Assembly (NCBI GenBank): GCA_013330915.1
Contig: DUHK01000067.1
Span: forward strand, 1 to 22,736
Reading direction: 5' to 3'
Length of the DNA: 22,736 nt
From: Methanosphaera sp.
Lineage (GTDB): Archaea; Methanobacteriota; Methanobacteria; Methanobacteriales; Methanobacteriaceae
The notes beneath the pieces were generated by a model that was given only the letters and a program-made list of their open reading frames with translations, did no database searches and was not told where the DNA came from. Position 1 is the first letter of the stretch, and each line of letters begins with the position of its first letter. Positions 21,364 through 22,736 of this stretch are shown here, piece after piece. The translations under genes and the position numbers were made by a program.

Positions 21364-22736
21364 ATGTATACTGAAGAATCAATATTAATAGGATGTAATG
21401 ATGACACATGTGTCATGTTACCTCCCAAATTAGCAAATAGGCATGGAATAATCGCAGGAGCAACAGGAACAGGAAAAACTTATACACTAAAGGCATTAGC
21501 TGAATCATTCAGTGATATGGGAGTTCCAGTATTTGTTGCAGATATGAAAGGGGATTTAGCTGGTTTGGCAAAAGCAGGAGAATCCAATGAAAATGTCACA
21601 AAACGTGTAGAAAAATATGCTTTACAATCCAAAGGATTTAGTTTCAAGGGATATCCTGTTGAATTCTGGGATTTGTTTGGTGAAAAAGGTTTACCAATAA
21701 GAGTGACAATTTCACAGATGGGTCCAATATTATTATCAAAAATATTAAAACTCAGTGAAGCACAGGCAGGAGTACTGAACATAGTATTCAAGGTAGCAGA
21801 CTCTGAATCCATGTTACTAATAGATATTAAGGATTTAAAATCCATGATAAATTACGTTACAGAAAACAGGGCAAAATATGAACCATTGTATGGTGCAATA
21901 GCTACAAAGTCAGCCAACACAATTTTACGTTCATTGTTAACCCTTGAAGAACAGGGTGGAAACAAATTCTTCGGCGAACCTGCATTGGAATTGAACGATT
22001 TTATGCAGTGTGATGACAATGGTAAAGGTATAATAAATGTATTTGATTCAGTTAAACTATCTTTGGCACCGGATTTATATTCAACATTCCTCTTATGGAT
22101 GTTAACTGAAATGTTTGAATCAATGCCAGAAGTAGGAGACCTTGAAAAACCAAAATTTGTATTCTTCTTTGATGAAGCACACCTGTTGTTTGATGATATG
22201 AATCCAACATTCCAGAGAAAAATAGAACAGATAGTTCGATTAATACGTTCCAAAGGAATCGGATTGTATTTCATTACACAAAGTCCAACAGACATACCTG
22301 ATGAAATATTGTCTCAACTTGGAAACAGGATTCAGCATGCACTACGTGCCTACACACCTAAAGATCAAAAGGCAGTTAAAGTTGCAGCAGAAACATTCCG
22401 GGCAAATCCAAAATTTGATACTGCTGATGAAATATCCAATCTGGGAATCGGTCAGGCATTGGTATCTGTATTGGATAATGAAGGAGTTCCTACAGTAGTA
22501 GAAAAAGTAGATATTATCCCACCACAATGTTACAGTGGAGCTATCGATGATGCATACCGGGAAGAAATAGTTAATATTTCACTGTTGAAAGACAAGTATA
22601 TGGAAGCATTTGACAGGGAATCCGCATATGAAATCCTGCTTCAAAAAATCCAGGAGGCACCAGTACAACAAATGGAACAAAACATGCCTTATGATAATCA
22701 ACAGCAGAACATACCACAGGATTATCAACCACAGGA
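21364..22736 (+). CDS. HerA-like / DUF853 family ATPase, 5' part
   Basis: The frame is open from ATG 21364 to the end of the window (457 codons, no stop), so the C-terminus is missing. It opens with MYTEESILIGCNDDTCVMLPPKLANRHG and a Walker A motif GATGTGKT (32-39). FVFFFDEAHLLF (about 265-276) is Walker B, and RLIRSKGIGLYFITQSPTDIPDEI follows as a sensor-like segment. This is the HerA-like helicase/DUF853 (YjgR) family of hexameric DNA translocases. Members support DNA processing, often next to NurA; here no nurA is visible in the window. Toward the window end the protein becomes glutamine-rich (QQQ, PQDYQPQ), an unusual low-complexity tail. GGGGA (21352-21356) lies 8 nt before the ATG. Confidence 0.85.
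   Translation, partial: MYTEESILIGCNDDTCVMLPPKLANRHGIIAGATGTGKTYTLKALAESFSDMGVPVFVADMKGDLAGLAKAGESNENVTKRVEKYALQSKGFSFKGYPVEFWDLFGEKGLPIRVTISQMGPILLSKILKLSEAQAGVLNIVFKVADSESMLLIDIKDLKSMINYVTENRAKYEPLYGAIATKSANTILRSLLTLEEQGGNKFFGEPALELNDFMQCDDNGKGIINVFDSVKLSLAPDLYSTFLLWMLTEMFESMPEVGDLEKPKFVFFFDEAHLLFDDMNPTFQRKIEQIVRLIRSKGIGLYFITQSPTDIPDEILSQLGNRIQHALRAYTPKDQKAVKVAAETFRANPKFDTADEISNLGIGQALVSVLDNEGVPTVVEKVDIIPPQCYSGAIDDAYREEIVNISLLKDKYMEAFDRESAYEILLQKIQEAPVQQMEQNMPYDNQQQNIPQDYQPQ

Noticed and set aside
1..22736. CRISPR arrays, tRNA or rRNA genes, insertion sequences, prophage
   Set aside because: No regularly spaced repeats, cloverleaf-like GC-rich segments, transposase frames with inverted ends, or phage structural genes were seen.

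Overview
The window looks like archaeal chromosome from a low-GC methanogen of the order Methanobacteriales. Methanosphaera or a close relative is the likeliest host; this is inferred from gene content, not from any database match. Supporting signs are very AT-rich DNA with archaeal BRE/TATA promoters, ribosome sites of the AGGAGGTGATC type, a ThiI without a rhodanese domain, a homocysteine-forming sulfurtransferase fused to a ferredoxin module, and an exonuclease III homologue resembling Mth212. The genes are mostly housekeeping and small accessory metabolic genes in short operons. I see no tRNA or rRNA genes, CRISPR arrays, insertion sequences or prophage genes.

Bases 1-8600 are rich in sulfur and amino-acid functions. 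They hold the end of a leucine-carboxyl-methyltransferase-family gene, a LarE-like sulfur transferase (minus strand), a DUF39/homocysteine synthesis protein with two [4Fe-4S] motifs, a Na+/H+:dicarboxylate-amino acid symporter, ThiI, a GMC-type flavoprotein translationally overlapped with thiI, a flavoredoxin-like protein (minus strand), and an AzlC/AzlD branched-chain amino acid exporter pair. The homocysteine gene and the symporter carry near-identical palindromes (TATAACA / TGTTATA) on their TATA boxes. They may therefore share a repressor and form a small regulon of aspartate or sulfur amino-acid supply.

Bases 8600-15110 hold single genes: a GNAT/zinc-ribbon/SAP multidomain protein, a DUF4013 membrane protein, a HAD phosphatase, a Nim-like flavoprotein, a family-1 uracil-DNA glycosylase, an HxlR regulator with an 18-bp palindrome in its divergent control region, an NTF2/SnoaL-like protein, and exonuclease III. 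Ung and ExoIII lie within 1 kb of each other and act in consecutive steps of uracil repair.

Bases 15300-22736 hold a three-gene polar amino-acid ABC importer operon with its own dyad and terminator, a flavodoxin plus TIGR04076-type pair, a small charged protein, two tandem MalY/PatB-type PLP C-S lyases (about 70-75% identical by eye), and the first 457 codons of a HerA-like/DUF853 ATPase that runs off the window.

No obviously new multi-gene system stands out. The best leads are regulatory: the shared palindromes, the 25-bp dyad between the LarE and homocysteine genes, and the HxlR palindrome. Further leads are an AzlC gene with no ATG, GTG or TTG start and a short-form ABC ATPase.
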